DNA of 64,000 nucleotides from Oxalicibacterium flavum (GCF_014635065.1 NZ_BMCG01000004.1:124001-188000), one strand, 5' to 3'. Counted from the stretch's first letter, positions 1-11,696 are shown. A program made the numbers and translations. The notes: generated by a model from the sequence alone, not told the origin.

Positions 1-1868
1 AGGTTGGCATTGAACATGTGCTTCGGCGTGTCGTTGATCGGATCGCCAATGCTGTCGCCGCTGCGCTGTTCGCTGTCCGTGTAGGTGTAGTTGGCGGCGA
101 GACTCCAGTTCGGCGCGAACTGCCAGCGCGAGAACAGTTCGATTCCCTGGATCGTGGCTTTGTCGATGTTGACCGGACGGCGCAGGGTGAAGCTGTCCGC
201 AGCGCCGCCGCTGGCGGGGTAGTTGCGATAACCCATGTCCCAGTAGCTGCCGAAACTGGCCAGATAGTCTTCGCATTCCGCTTCGTTGGTGGCGGTGTTG
301 CAGCTGAGGGCGATTGGACCGGCGGATGTGCTGATGAAGTCCTTGTACTTGCTCTGGAAGATCGTGGCGCCGGCAGTGAACCCTTGCAGATTGTCGAAGA
401 TCGCGCTGATCTCCGCATTGACGCTGGTTTCCGGCTCGAGATCGGGGTTGCCGATTTGCGGGGAGCGTCCCTGGCCGCTGACGGTATAGATGCCGTTGGT
501 CAGGTATTCCAGTCGCGGAGCCTTGTAGCCGCCGCTGGCGCCGCCCTTGAGGGTCCAGTTGTCGTTGGCGCTCCATACCAGGTAGGCGCGCGGCGTGGTG
601 TAGCCGCCGAAAGTGTCGTGGTCGTCATGCCGTACGCCGAGTGTCAGGGCGAGGTCCTGACGCAGGCGCCATTCATCTTCGAGGAAGACGCTGATCTGCC
701 TGAACTTGGTTTCCTGCGGCAGCACGCCATCGGCCATTTTGGCATCCCAGTACTGGCCGCCGACCGTCAGGGTGTGGTTGTCGATCGCGGTTACGTACTT
801 GGTATCGAAAATGAAGTCCTTGGCCGTCAGGTTGCGGTCGCCGCTGCGGCCGATCAGGCGTGCCGGGATCAGGCGTCCCAGTGTTTCCGTTTCGTTGTAG
901 CTGAGGCTGGATTCAAGCAGCCCGGATGCAGTGCGCCAGTTGTGTGCGAGCAGAATCTTGTTGCGCTTGTATTCCTGTGCGGGGCCGTAGCCGCCGGCTG
1001 CACCGAGCGTGCCGAGCTGGCCTTCGCTGTTGTCGAACCAGTGGGTGCTCGAGTCGATATCCAGCCAGAGGTCGTGATCCTTGTTGGGCGTGAGCGTCAG
1101 CCGGGCGCCATAGGCATCGCTGCGCGATTTGGTTGCGTTGCGGCCCTGTGTCAGCTCATCGCCCTCGGTGCCATCGTCGAGTTCATAGGCGATATGCGAC
1201 TGGTCCCGGCTCGCCTTGCGGCCGCGGACCTGCAAGCCGAGCAGGCCTTCCTTGATCGGGCCGGACAGGAAGACTTCCGCCGATCGCGAGTCGCCGAACT
1301 TGGAATCTTCGAGGAAAGTGCCGTCCACGGTAACGGAACCGCTCCATTCCTTGCCGACCTTGCGCGTGATGATGTTGACGACGCCGCCCATCGCGTCTGA
1401 GCCGTACAGCGTGGCCATCGGGCCGCGTATGATCTCGATGCGCTCGATGGCCGATACCGGCGGCAGGAAGTTGTTGCGCGCCTCGCCGAAGCCGTTCGGA
1501 TAGATGTTGCCGGTGCTGTTCTGGCGGCGGCCGTCGATCAGGATCAGCGTGTAGTCGTTGTCGAGGCCGCGCATGCGAATGTTCAGACCGCCGGTTTTGC
1601 CTGCGCTGCCGCCGGTATCGATGCCTTCGACATCTGCCAGCGCATCGGCGATGCTGGTGACGCGCTTGGTTTCGAGGTCTTGTTTGGTGATGACGGTGAT
1701 GCTGGCGGGCGCATCCTTGATCTGCTGTTCAAAGCCGGATGCGCTGACGACGATTTCCTGCAGTTGCTGTTCGGACGTATCTTGCGCATGCGCGAGCGGG
1801 GCGGTTAATGTGGCCGCGGCAAGTGTCCATGTGCGGATTGTGCCTGCCCGTTTTTTGCTTTTTGGCAT
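1..1868 (-). CDS. TonB-dependent outer-membrane receptor (3' end outside window)
   Basis: Reads leftward from ATG at 1868 and stays open for 622 codons to the window edge, so the C-terminal part of the barrel is missing from view. The N-terminus is a Sec signal peptide ending near AHAQ, followed by a TonB box-like segment (QEIVVSASG). A plug domain carries IEIIRGPMATLYGSDAMGG near residues 135-155, the classic FepA/CirA plug signature. The last visible residues (DTPKHMFNAN) match the late-barrel motif of the same family. A GGGAG Shine-Dalgarno lies 7-8 bases before the ATG. Family knowledge says it imports a siderophore, haem or another large metal ligand across the outer membrane using TonB energy; the ligand cannot be read from the sequence. 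I saw no convincing Fur box in the 170 bases upstream. Confidence 0.93.
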   Translation of the reverse strand, partial: MPKSKKRAGTIRTWTLAAATLTAPLAHAQDTSEQQLQEIVVSASGFEQQIKDAPASITVITKQDLETKRVTSIADALADVEGIDTGGSAGKTGGLNIRMRGLDNDYTLILIDGRRQNSTGNIYPNGFGEARNNFLPPVSAIERIEIIRGPMATLYGSDAMGGVVNIITRKVGKEWSGSVTVDGTFLEDSKFGDSRSAEVFLSGPIKEGLLGLQVRGRKASRDQSHIAYELDDGTEGDELTQGRNATKSRSDAYGARLTLTPNKDHDLWLDIDSSTHWFDNSEGQLGTLGAAGGYGPAQEYKRNKILLAHNWRTASGLLESSLSYNETETLGRLIPARLIGRSGDRNLTAKDFIFDTKYVTAIDNHTLTVGGQYWDAKMADGVLPQETKFRQISVFLEDEWRLRQDLALTLGVRHDDHDTFGGYTTPRAYLVWSANDNWTLKGGASGGYKAPRLEYLTNGIYTVSGQGRSPQIGNPDLEPETSVNAEISAIFDNLQGFTAGATIFQSKYKDFISTSAGPIALSCNTATNEAECEDYLASFGSYWDMGYRNYPASGGAADSFTLRRPVNIDKATIQGIELFSRWQFAPNWSLAANYTYTDSEQRSGDSIGDPINDTPKHMFNAN

Positions 1869-2165
1869 GTGATATCTCCCAGTGCGAGTAGAAATGGACT
1901 GGCTGGCTACTGCGGGAGGGAACTGCCGGGGGAGATGGCGAGAAACCGGGAGCGCTTGGCTGGCTGTTGAAAAACTCACAAAATCCTAACATCCCGCTCA
2001 CACTCTTTTAGGAAGCGCAACGCGATCTTTACTTAACTTTACATGCGACATGCTGAGGTTTCTGCGCGCAAGTCGTTCATTTGCAAGGGTTTGGCGGGAG
2101 TTTTCGGAAGGGAGCGGCGTGTTGCATTTGCGCAACCGGGCCAATATCGACGGCGGGTGCGGAAC
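1869..2165. other. intergenic region, nothing recognised
   Basis: About 300 bases between the receptor start and the 3' end of the cyclase gene, both on the minus strand. It must hold the receptor promoter, but I could not pick out a clear -35/-10 pair, Fur box or terminator. The open frames here are shadows with no ribosome site. Confidence 0.4.
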
Positions 2166-3200
2166 CTAGTCGAAGAAGATTTCGACCGATTCGCTTTGCT
2201 TGCTGCGTCCGATCAGGCCCTGTTCGACCAGTTCGTCGTAATGGCAGACGCGATTGCGGCCGCTGTCCTTGGCGTGATAGAGCGCCTGGTCGGCATGACC
2301 GAGGATGACCACCGGCGTTTCCTGCGTGATGGCGGCAAAGCCGAGGCTGATGGTGATGCAGCCGACCTGCGGAAACGCATGTTTTTCGACATTGGCGCGG
2401 AAGCGCTCGAACACCATGCGCGCATCTTCCAGCGTGGTGGAACGCAGCAGGACGACGAACTCTTCGCCGCCGAAGCGGAAGATGCAATCCTGCGCGCGGA
2501 AGGAGGCGCGCAGGATGTTGGCGACCAGGATCAGCACTTCGTCGCCGTACAGATGGCCGAAAGCGTCATTGACGCGCTTGAAGTGATCGATATCGACCAC
2601 TGCCAGCCATTGCGTCTTGATGTTGCCCGACTGGCGCCGGTCGTGTTCATCGACAGGTTCGCTCTGCCTGGCGCTGGCGAGGCGGCTGAATTTCTCGTCG
2701 AAGGTCTTGCGGTTGAGCAGGCCCGTCAGCGAATCGCGCTCGCTGTATTCGAGCAGGCTCTGGTAATTGCGATAGACGCTCAGGATTCCCTCCATGACCT
2801 GCAGCATGTGCGGCATGAAAGGCTGGCTGTGCACGATCTCGAGGCAGGTCGAGACCTTGTCGTTCTGCCACATCGGAATCCACAGCACATGGCGGCCGTC
2901 GGCGCGCGTTTCCTCGAGACGGCTCCTGCGCTGGGCGATGCACGATACCAGGCCCGGATAGGCGACGATGGGTTCGCCGTTGTCGGCTGCCGACGATTCG
3001 GGTTGCGCGGCCTGTACCTTGCCTTCCGCGATCCGCACGCGCGGACGCACCAGCAGTTCGCCGCGCGATTGAAACAGTTCGAGCACGCACGCCTGTTCCA
3101 CGCCCACCATGTTCATCAGCGCGCTCATCACCGAAATGTCGAGCAGTTCGTGATCGCGGTGACCGGTGATCTCAACCAGATGCTCGAGCAACGATTTCAT
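2166..3200 (-). CDS. GGDEF diguanylate cyclase
   Basis: 344 residues from the ATG at 3200. The N-terminal ~165 residues look like a GAF-type sensory region without membrane segments; the C-terminal half is a GGDEF domain. The active-site signature is GGEEF at about residues 244-248, preceded at the right five-residue spacing by RAQD (235-238), a canonical RxxD inhibitory I-site. Other hallmarks are DSLTGLLNRKTF and VDIDHFKRVND. It should make cyclic di-GMP from two GTP in the cytoplasm and be subject to product inhibition. The start is uncertain: the frame stays open to 3377 and a GTG at 3224 has a weak GGA ribosome site, but sequence upstream of MKSLLEHL looks non-coding. No EAL domain is present, so synthesis only. 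Confidence 0.9.
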   Translation of the reverse strand: MKSLLEHLVEITGHRDHELLDISVMSALMNMVGVEQACVLELFQSRGELLVRPRVRIAEGKVQAAQPESSAADNGEPIVAYPGLVSCIAQRRSRLEETRADGRHVLWIPMWQNDKVSTCLEIVHSQPFMPHMLQVMEGILSVYRNYQSLLEYSERDSLTGLLNRKTFDEKFSRLASARQSEPVDEHDRRQSGNIKTQWLAVVDIDHFKRVNDAFGHLYGDEVLILVANILRASFRAQDCIFRFGGEEFVVLLRSTTLEDARMVFERFRANVEKHAFPQVGCITISLGFAAITQETPVVILGHADQALYHAKDSGRNRVCHYDELVEQGLIGRSKQSESVEIFFD

Positions 3201-3565
3201 CTTGAGAGGGTCGGAAGTGTTCACGGTAATCCATGAAAAATTGGCGCGCGGCGTTTTCTTCGTTTTGCATTTGTCGCAGCGGTGCCGTGTGCGGGAAGAT
3301 TGCATGCGTCCAAGCCTGCGATTCATCTTAGCGGAATCGATTGCATCGTCAGGACGCGGCGGAACGGATGAAACCATATTTTACGTTTCCTGTAAGAAAA
3401 ACATTGGTTCATGCGCAAGCCGCGAGATTTGCGTTCCCAAAAAGCAACACGATTATTTCCGTATGGAAATTATCTTGGCAAAACCTTGCTGTGCGCGCAT
3501 TTGCAGTGCTTCCTGCAAGCAATAGTCGGGCCAAATACCTAGGCCTGCGTATGCGTATTGCGGCC
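3201..3565. other. intergenic region before copZ
   Basis: Roughly 365 bases between the divergent cyclase gene and the CueR-type promoter of copZ. It is more AT-rich than its surroundings around 3370-3500. No supported gene, RNA or repeat was found; the minus-strand cyclase promoter presumably lies here. Confidence 0.35.
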
Positions 3566-3596
3566 TTGACCTTCCCATCGTGGCAAGGCCCAGACT
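3566..3596 (+). promoter_or_regulatory. CueR-type promoter of copZ
   Basis: A -35 box TTGACC (3566-3571) is separated by exactly 19 bp from CAGACT (3591-3596). The spacer holds the imperfect dyad CCTTCCC...GGCAAGG. A long 19-bp spacer with a central dyad is the hallmark of MerR-family activators such as CueR, which untwist the promoter when Cu(I) binds. It matches the copA promoter of this window (6873-6903) almost base for base, so both are probably driven by the cueR product. Confidence 0.8.
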
Positions 3597-3627
3597 TGTC
3601 TTCATTGATCATTGAAAGGAGCGAACC

Positions 3628-3834
3628 ATGTACACGATGCAAGTGGAAAACATGAGCTGCGGCCACTGCGTGAATGCGGTGACGAAGGCGGTGCAGGCGG
3701 TTGACGCGCAGGCGGCGGTGAACGTCGATCTGGCGCAGAAGACGGTGAAGGTGGAGTCGGGCGCGCCGCTCGATGCGGTGGCGGCAGCCATTGTCGATGC
3801 CGGTTATCCGGTGACGGCCAGGGCGGCGTCCTGA
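3628..3834 (+). CDS. copZ: CopZ-like copper chaperone (HMA domain)
   Basis: 68 residues forming a single heavy-metal-associated domain. The Cu(I)-binding motif MSCGHC sits near residues 9-14, and DAGYPV near the end is typical of the last strand of this fold. A strong ribosome site (GAAAGGAG) precedes the ATG. It should carry Cu(I) in the cytoplasm and hand it to the CopA ATPase and the CueR sensor, both encoded just downstream on the other strand. A CueR-type promoter lies 30 bases upstream of the start and a strong intrinsic terminator follows. The length is standard for the family. Confidence 0.93.
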   Translation: MYTMQVENMSCGHCVNAVTKAVQAVDAQAAVNVDLAQKTVKVESGAPLDAVAAAIVDAGYPVTARAAS

Positions 3835-3852
3835 CGACTGCGAAGCGGATGT

Positions 3853-3885
3853 AAAACGGGCGATGTACACCGCCCGTTTTTTTTT
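3853..3885 (+). terminator. intrinsic terminator of copZ
   Basis: A perfect 10-bp stem AAAACGGGCG/CGCCCGTTTT with an 8-base loop runs into nine consecutive T. It ends copZ and separates it from the convergent cueR gene, whose stop codon is 10 bases further on. Confidence 0.9.
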
Positions 3886-3894
3886 GCGCGCTGC

Positions 3895-4332
3895 CTATTC
3901 GTGGCGGTGCGCGGCGGCGTGGCCGCAGCAGGCGGCGGTGTCGGCCGGCGCGGCGAGTCCGCGCAGGATCGGACAGTCGGCGCGCGCGTCGCCGCTGCAC
4001 GACCGCGCCAGTTCGCTCAGCGTGTCGCGCATCTCGGTCAGCTCGGTGATGCGCCTGTTCAGTTCATCGACGTGCTCGAGCGCGATGGCCTTGACGTCGG
4101 CGCTGGCGCGGTGCGCATCCTGCCACAGCGACAGCAGCGCCTTGATCTGTTCGAGCGAGAAGCCGAGCGAACGCGCGCGCTTGATGAAGCGCAGCGTGTG
4201 CAGGTCCTTTTCCTGATAGATGCGGTAGCCGGCGTCGCTGCGCGCGCCGGGTGCGATCAGGTGAATCGCCTCGTAGTGGCGGATCATCTTGGCGGAAATG
4301 CCGGATGCGGCGGCGGCCTGTCCGATGTTCAT
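3895..4332 (-). CDS. cueR: CueR-like MerR-family copper regulator
   Basis: 145 residues. The N-terminal winged helix (MNIGQAAAASGISAKMIRHYE) is typical of MerR proteins, followed by the dimerisation helix. A metal-binding region holds CSGDARADCPI near residues 112-122, the two-cysteine loop used by CueR for Cu(I). The C-terminus is rich in Cys and His (ACCGHAAAHRH), a tail also seen in some copper or silver sensors. The ATG at 4332 has a GGGAG site. It lies 38 bases behind copA on the same strand, so the two are probably co-transcribed. It should activate the 19-bp-spacer promoters of copA and copZ when copper rises. Confidence 0.92.
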   Translation of the reverse strand: MNIGQAAAASGISAKMIRHYEAIHLIAPGARSDAGYRIYQEKDLHTLRFIKRARSLGFSLEQIKALLSLWQDAHRASADVKAIALEHVDELNRRITELTEMRDTLSELARSCSGDARADCPILRGLAAPADTAACCGHAAAHRHE

Positions 4333-4370
4333 GACGACTCCCGAAGTATTTCGTATATACCAGTGTAGCG

Positions 4371-6827
4371 TCAGGGCTTGCGCTGCGCCTGGCCGCCGGC
4401 CTTCCAGCGCCGCAGCAGCAGCGCGTTGCTGATCACGCTGACCGAACTGAAGGCCATCGCCGCGCCGGCGAACATCGGGTTCAGCACGCCGAAGGCCGCG
4501 AGCGGAATGCCGACCACGTTGTAGATGAAGGCCCAGAACAGGTTCTGGCGGATCTTGCCGTAGGTGCGGTGCGAGATGTCGATGGCGTCCGCCACCAGCG
4601 CCGGGTCGCCGCGCATCAGCGTGATGCCGGCCGCGTGCATGGCGACGTCGGTGCCGGTGGACATGGCGATGCCGACATCGGCCGCCGCCAGCGCCGGCGC
4701 ATCGTTGATGCCGTCGCCGACCATGGCGACGATCTGGCCGCCGTTCTTGAGTTCGGCGATCTTCTCGGTCTTTTCGGCCGGCAGCACCTGCGCGATCACG
4801 CGGTCGATGCCGAGCGTCCTGCCGACCGCATCGGCATTGCCCTGGTTGTCGCCGCTGAGCAGCACGGTGGCGATCTTCTGCGCGTGCAGGCTGTCGATCG
4901 CCTGCGTGGCGCTGGCCTTGATGGTGTCGCTGGCGGTGATGAAGCCGAGCAGCCGGTGCGCGGGCGTGACCTGCGCCAGCCACGACAGGCTGCGGCCGCT
5001 GCGCTCGCGTTCCTGCGCCTGCACGTTCGCTTCGCTGTCGAGCGCGATGCCTTCCTCGCGCATCAGGCGCGCGGTGCCGAGCACGTATTGTTTGCCATCG
5101 ATGGTCGCGCGCAGGCCGAGCCCGGCCAGCGCCTGCACCGCGTTCGCCTCGCCGGGCGCGATCTGCAGTTCGGCGGCGCGCTGCATGACGGCCAGGCCGA
5201 ACGGGTGCTCGCTGCCGCGCTGGATGGTGGCCGCCAGTTGCAGCAGGTCGTGTTCGCCGATGCCGATGGCCTGTACTTCTGCGACGCGCGCGCGGCCTTC
5301 GGTCAGGGTGCCGGTCTTGTCGAACACGACGGTGGTGACACGGTGCATGGTTTCCAGCGCCTCCGCATCCTTGATCAGGATGCCGTATTTGGCGGCGACG
5401 CCGGTGCCGGCCATGATGGCGGTCGGCGTGGCGAGGCCGAGCGCGCACGGGCACGCGATCACCAACACGGTCACGGCGTTGATGATGGCCATTTCCGCGC
5501 CGGCGCCGGCCAGCCACCAGCCGAAGAAGGTGAGGGCGGCGATGACCAGCACCACCGGCACGAAGATCGCGCTGACCTTGTCCACCAGCCGCTGGATCGG
5601 CGCCTTGGCCGACTGTGCGTTCTCCACCATGCGGATGATGCGCGCCAGCGTGGTTTCGGCGCCGATCGCCTCGGTGCGCACCAGCAGCATGCCTTCGGCA
5701 TTGATGGACGCGCCCGTCACGTGGTCGCCTTCCTGCTTGACGACCGGCATGCTCTCGCCGGTGATCAGCGATTCATCGACATGGCTGCGGCCTTCGACGA
5801 TGCTGCCATCGACCGCGATGCGCTCGCCCGGACGCACGACCACCAGATCGCCGACGCGCACCGATTCGATCGGCACGTCCACGTCTTGCCCGTCGCGCCG
5901 CACGCGCGCCGAATCGGGCCGCAGTTTCTGCAGCGCGCGGATGGCGGCGGCGGTCTGTTTCTTGGCGCGCGCTTCCAGCCACTTGCCGAGCAGGATCAGC
6001 GTGATGACGACGGCCGAGGCTTCGAAATACAGGTGCGGCTCATGGCCGGGATGCGCGGACTGGGCGTTGATAAGTAAGTACACGCTCAGTCCGTAGGCCG
6101 CGCTGGTACCAAGCGCGACCAGCAGGTCCATGTTGCCGGTGCCGGCCTTCACCGCATGCCAGCCGGCGCGATAGAAGCGGAAGCCGAGCCAGAACTGCAC
6201 CGGCGTCGCCAGCAGCCACTGCACCCAGCCCGGCGGCATCCAGTGGACGCCGAACGGCTGCAGCAGCATGGGCGCGACCATCGGCAGCGCCAGCAGGGCG
6301 GACACTGCCACCGGCCACCAGTCGGCCTTGCCGTGTTCTTCGGTTGCGGCCTGGTCGCGCTTCGGCAATGACGCTTCGTAGCCGGCGTCCTGGATGGCTG
6401 CAATGAGCGCCGCCGTCTCGGTGCCGGCCGCGATTTTCACGCGTGCCTGTTCGGTGGCCAGGTTGACGCTGACGTCGAGCACGCCGTCAACCTTGCGCAG
6501 GGCCTTCTCGACGCGGCCGACGCACGACGCGCAGGTCATGCCGCCGACCGCAAGATCGATCTCGCTGGCGGGCACGTCGTAGCCGGCCTTGCGGATCGCG
6601 TCCTGGATGGCGGTGGCCGGCACGCCGGCGTCGAGTTCCACCGCCACCGTATCGGTCGCCAGGTTGACGCTGGCTTCGTGCACGCCGGCCACGGCCTTGA
6701 CGGCCTTTTCGACGCGCGCCGCGCACGAGGCGCAGGTCATGCCCTCGACGCCGAGCGTGAGCCGGCGCGCCGGCGTATCGACAGGCGAACGGGAAGCAGT
6801 GTCGGAAGTGGCGCTTGCAGTGTTCAT
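4371..6827 (-). CDS. copA: Cu(I)-exporting P1B-type ATPase
   Basis: 818 residues with two N-terminal HMA domains, each with GMTCASC (residues 29-35 and 96-102). A transmembrane ATPase core follows. Visible catalytic motifs are TGES of the actuator domain (356-359), the intramembrane CPC (459-461, [14 protein letters not shown]), the phosphorylated aspartate in DKTGT (503-507), SEHPFG, and [19 protein letters not shown] plus two CASC domains indicates a Cu(I)/Ag(I) exporter in the inner membrane. The gene is followed by cueR and driven by a textbook CueR promoter about 46-76 bases before the ATG. Length and domain order are normal for CopA. Confidence 0.97.
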   Translation of the reverse strand: MNTASATSDTASRSPVDTPARRLTLGVEGMTCASCAARVEKAVKAVAGVHEASVNLATDTVAVELDAGVPATAIQDAIRKAGYDVPASEIDLAVGGMTCASCVGRVEKALRKVDGVLDVSVNLATEQARVKIAAGTETAALIAAIQDAGYEASLPKRDQAATEEHGKADWWPVAVSALLALPMVAPMLLQPFGVHWMPPGWVQWLLATPVQFWLGFRFYRAGWHAVKAGTGNMDLLVALGTSAAYGLSVYLLINAQSAHPGHEPHLYFEASAVVITLILLGKWLEARAKKQTAAAIRALQKLRPDSARVRRDGQDVDVPIESVRVGDLVVVRPGERIAVDGSIVEGRSHVDESLITGESMPVVKQEGDHVTGASINAEGMLLVRTEAIGAETTLARIIRMVENAQSAKAPIQRLVDKVSAIFVPVVLVIAALTFFGWWLAGAGAEMAIINAVTVLVIACPCALGLATPTAIMAGTGVAAKYGILIKDAEALETMHRVTTVVFDKTGTLTEGRARVAEVQAIGIGEHDLLQLAATIQRGSEHPFGLAVMQRAAELQIAPGEANAVQALAGLGLRATIDGKQYVLGTARLMREEGIALDSEANVQAQERERSGRSLSWLAQVTPAHRLLGFITASDTIKASATQAIDSLHAQKIATVLLSGDNQGNADAVGRTLGIDRVIAQVLPAEKTEKIAELKNGGQIVAMVGDGINDAPALAAADVGIAMSTGTDVAMHAAGITLMRGDPALVADAIDISHRTYGKIRQNLFWAFIYNVVGIPLAAFGVLNPMFAGAAMAFSSVSVISNALLLRRWKAGGQAQRKP

Positions 6828-6872
6828 GACGATTCCACCAAAAAAGATTGAAATGCGGGAAGCAATGTCTGC

Positions 6873-6903
6873 AGTATCGACCTTGCCATGATGGGAAGGT
6901 CAA
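6873..6903 (-). promoter_or_regulatory. CueR-type promoter of copA
   Basis: On the minus strand TTGACC (6903-6898) and GATACT (6878-6873) flank a 19-bp spacer containing the near-perfect dyad ACCTTCCC/GGCAAGGT. This is the classical CueR operator arrangement. The -10 box lies about 46 bases upstream of the copA ATG. Confidence 0.88.
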
Positions 6904-7004
6904 TTTTTTCGTGCGGTGCGGGTGCGGCCGGGAATCCTGCGGCCGGGAACCGGTCTATCGCTTGCCATTCATCGATCGGCATCACGCATCCGCAAGGAGC
7001 CTGC

Positions 7005-7973
7005 ATGCATTCGTTTCCTCCGGAACATACCGCGCACATCCGGCGCCGGCAATTGCTGGGCATGCTGCTCGGCATGTCGGCCGGCGCCGCCGGTCTGCCG
7101 CTGGCCGTGGCACAGAGCGCGCCGCCACAGGCGGCGGCGAACGGACAGAAGATGAACGTGCGCCTGATTCCCGCCACGCGCGAACCGCTGCCGGTGATCG
7201 GCTGCGGCACCTGGGTCGGTTTCGGCCATGCGCCGGGCAGCGCCGAGTACCGGCGCCTGCCGGACGTGCTGCAGGCGCTGTTCGATGCCGGCGGCACCGT
7301 GATCGACAGTTCGCCCATGTACGGCCGTGCCGAGCAGACCACGGGCGAACTGCTGGCCGCCTCGCCGCAACGCACGCGTGCCTTTCTTGCGACCAAGGTC
7401 TGGACGCGCGGCCGCGCCGAAGGCATTGCTCAGATGGAGCAGTCGTTCGCGCATCTGCGCACGCAGAAGATCGACCTGATGCAGATACACAACCTGGTGG
7501 ACTGGCGCACCCATCTGGCGACGCTGCGCGACTGGAAGGCGCAGGGCCGCATCCGCTACATCGGCATCACGCATTACACGCCGTCGGCCTTCGGCGAGGT
7601 CGAGGCCGTGCTGCGTGCCGAGCGGCTCGACTTCCTGCAGATCAACTATGCGCTCGACGATCGCACGGCCGAGCAACGCCTGCTGCCGCTGGCGGCCGAG
7701 CGCGGCGTGGCGGTCATCGTCAACCAGCCGTTCGGCGGCGGCGGGTTGCTGCGGCGCCTGCGCGAGCGGCCGCTGCCGGCATGGGCGGCGGAGATCGGCT
7801 GCACGAGCTGGGCGCAGCTGCTGCTGAAGTTCACGTTGAGCCACCCCGCCGTGACCTGCGCGATTCCCGGTACCAGCCGGCCCGAGCACATGGCCGACAA
7901 CGCGCAGGCCGGCTTCGGCACGCTGCCCGATCCCGCCTTCTGGCGCAGCCGTGCGGACACGGTGCTGGCCTGA
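7005..7973 (+). CDS. Tat-exported aldo/keto reductase
   Basis: 322 residues from the ATG at 7005, chosen because an AAGGAG site precedes it; the longer open frame upstream crosses the copA promoter. The N-terminus holds a twin-arginine signal (RRRQLLGMLLGMSAGAAG) ending near AVAQSA. The mature part is an aldo/keto reductase barrel with the expected tetrad: Asp and Tyr in VIDSSPMYGRAE, Lys in LATKVW, His in MQIHNL. Export by Tat suggests it folds in the cytoplasm, perhaps with a bound nicotinamide cofactor, and works in the periplasm. The substrate is unknown. It is divergent from copA and precedes katE, so a stress role is possible but is only inferred from position. Confidence 0.88.
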   Translation: MHSFPPEHTAHIRRRQLLGMLLGMSAGAAGLPLAVAQSAPPQAAANGQKMNVRLIPATREPLPVIGCGTWVGFGHAPGSAEYRRLPDVLQALFDAGGTVIDSSPMYGRAEQTTGELLAASPQRTRAFLATKVWTRGRAEGIAQMEQSFAHLRTQKIDLMQIHNLVDWRTHLATLRDWKAQGRIRYIGITHYTPSAFGEVEAVLRAERLDFLQINYALDDRTAEQRLLPLAAERGVAVIVNQPFGGGGLLRRLRERPLPAWAAEIGCTSWAQLLLKFTLSHPAVTCAIPGTSRPEHMADNAQAGFGTLPDPAFWRSRADTVLA

Positions 7974-8041
7974 CGCAAGCCTGACTACTACCGATGCATT
8001 TGCCGCGCGCGCGCATGCGGTGCGGCAACGCTGTCGATTTT

Positions 8042-8072
8042 CCTACGCGAGCCTCCTCGCTTCTCTGATAGG
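8042..8072 (+). promoter_or_regulatory. candidate alternative-sigma promoter of katE
   Basis: CCTACG (8042-8047), 19 bases, then GATAGG (8067-8072), ending 79 bases before the katE start. The same arrangement, CCTACG-N19-GATACG, stands 78 bases before the hemerythrin gene at 46843. The match in sequence, spacing and distance suggests one sigma factor or activator for both stress genes. The factor is not identified. Confidence 0.5.
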
Positions 8073-8150
8073 CAGTGAAAGGCGCCTTCCCTATTCTTGC
8101 AGAAGCCCTTGCAGCGGCATGGGTTTACTCATTTTTTGGGGAAGAGACAA

Positions 8151-10553
<2,403 letters not shown>

Positions 10554-10560
10554 GAGCATC

Positions 10561-10681
10561 TCTGGGCTCCCGCCTGCGCGGGAGCGACGGAGGAAATGGA
10601 TTCGTTCGCTGAGTCTTTGCCAAAGGGAACAGACTGTGCTCATGCTCCATACGTCGTTCCCGCGCAGGCGGGAACCCAGAA
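10561..10681. repeat. inverted pair of dRS3-type palindromes
   Basis: Two 20-bp palindromes, GCTCCC-N8-GGGAGC (10566-10585) and GTTCCC-N8-GGGAAC (10656-10675), each with the core CGCCTGCG or its complement. The flanks are also alike (TCTGGG before, GACG after), and the copies point toward each other across about 70 bases. The same palindrome occurs twice more at 61772 and 61859. It sits in the gap between katE and the convergent cytochrome gene. Confidence 0.85.
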
Positions 10682-10788
10682 AGCCGCATGACGAATCATT
10701 GGATCATTTCACTTACTCGCACGCACGGACTTTTGTTTTTCATGAATCGACAGGTCGTGCGCAAAGATCGAGTGAATCAATCGCTTGC

Positions 10789-11157
10789 CTACTTCAAGGT
10801 CTCCAGGTAGGCCGCCATGTCCCGCGCATGCTGTTCCTGCACGCCCATGTCGGGCATCGCATTTCCCGGCGACACGTCCTGCGTATGCATGATCCAGCGC
10901 AGCATGTTCTCGGGTGTGTTCGGCAGCTTGCCGGCGATCAGTTCGCGCGACGCCATGCCGTCCAGCGCCGGGCCGACGAAGACCTGCGAGCCGGTCACGC
11001 CGGGGATCGTGTGGCAGGCGTGACACGCATATTGCGTGAGCGCCATGCGGCCGCGTTCGGCGTCGCCCGGCGCGTTGACCGGCTTGACGCTGCTGTCGTT
11101 GCTGCAGGCGGCGAGCAGCGCCAGCGCCGGCATGGCAAGGAAGCGACGCTGCCTCAT
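10789..11157 (-). CDS. c-type cytochrome lipoprotein
   Basis: 122 residues, starting by ATGA overlap with the stop of the gene in front. The signal sequence ends in a lipobox (LALLAACS), so it is probably anchored in a membrane facing the periplasm. One haem-binding motif CHACH is visible, with a late methionine (NAMPDMGV) as likely sixth ligand. It is a clear paralogue of the cytochrome at 11911-12318: both share ACHTIPGV, IAGK-PNT and ARDMAAYL. It likely shuttles electrons to or from the adjacent caa3-like oxidase. Confidence 0.9.
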   Translation of the reverse strand: MRQRRFLAMPALALLAACSNDSSVKPVNAPGDAERGRMALTQYACHACHTIPGVTGSQVFVGPALDGMASRELIAGKLPNTPENMLRWIMHTQDVSPGNAMPDMGVQEQHARDMAAYLETLK

Positions 11158-11696
11158 GGCCGCTCCTCTCTCGCTGCGATGGCTGCGTAGTCGGCCGGCG
11201 TCAGCTGCGGCAGGCGGCGCATGAAGGCGACCGTATCCCACAGTTCTTCCTCGCTCATCCGGTATTCCCAGGCCGGCATGCCGCTCATCTTGATGCCGTG
11301 GCGCACGATCCAGTAGAGCTCGTTGGGCTGCCATTTCTCGCCGGAATCGACCAGCGGCCCCGGCACCGGCTGCATGCTCATGCCGATGCCGCGCGGCGCG
11401 ATGCCCGGTGCGCCGTGGCACTGCACGCAGGCGGCGTGATAGAGGCGGGCGCCGCGCGCGATGCGCTGCGGATCGTCCAGCGGCGGCGGTGCGATGCCGC
11501 GCGCATGGAAGCGCACCGACTGGTGCATGCCTTTCTCGAGGAAGGAATAGACGAACTGCAGATGCTGCGAGGTGGCCGAGATGTTGTAGATGCCGCTCAT
11601 CATGAAGGCATACGCGCCGGCCGCGCCGCCGACCGCCAGCACCAGCAGCGTGAGCAGGACGATCTTGACGGTGGAGGGGCGACCGGGCTGGTGCAT
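11154..11696 (-). CDS. membrane-anchored c-type cytochrome
   Basis: 180 residues with one N-terminal membrane helix (IVLLTLLVLAVGGAAGAYAF) and a periplasmic cytochrome c domain. The haem motif is CVQCH and a likely axial methionine lies in KMSGMPAWEY. Its stop overlaps the start of the cytochrome lipoprotein by four bases, so they are translated together. The domain resembles the class I cytochromes found beside alternative oxidases and dehydrogenases. It is transcribed divergently from the oxidase genes, with 214 bases between the two outermost starts. Confidence 0.9.
   Translation of the reverse strand: MHQPGRPSTVKIVLLTLLVLAVGGAAGAYAFMMSGIYNISATSQHLQFVYSFLEKGMHQSVRFHARGIAPPPLDDPQRIARGARLYHAACVQCHGAPGIAPRGIGMSMQPVPGPLVDSGEKWQPNELYWIVRHGIKMSGMPAWEYRMSEEELWDTVAFMRRLPQLTPADYAAIAAREERP

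Noticed and set aside
18-1400. Long plus-strand open frame of 460 codons opposite the receptor gene
   Set aside because: The minus strand encodes a clear TonB receptor over the same bases; the plus frame is a GC-rich shadow with no domain signature.
10561-10681. CRISPR-like array in the palindromic repeats
   Set aside because: There are only two copies, in inverted orientation, with no regular spacers and no cas genes.
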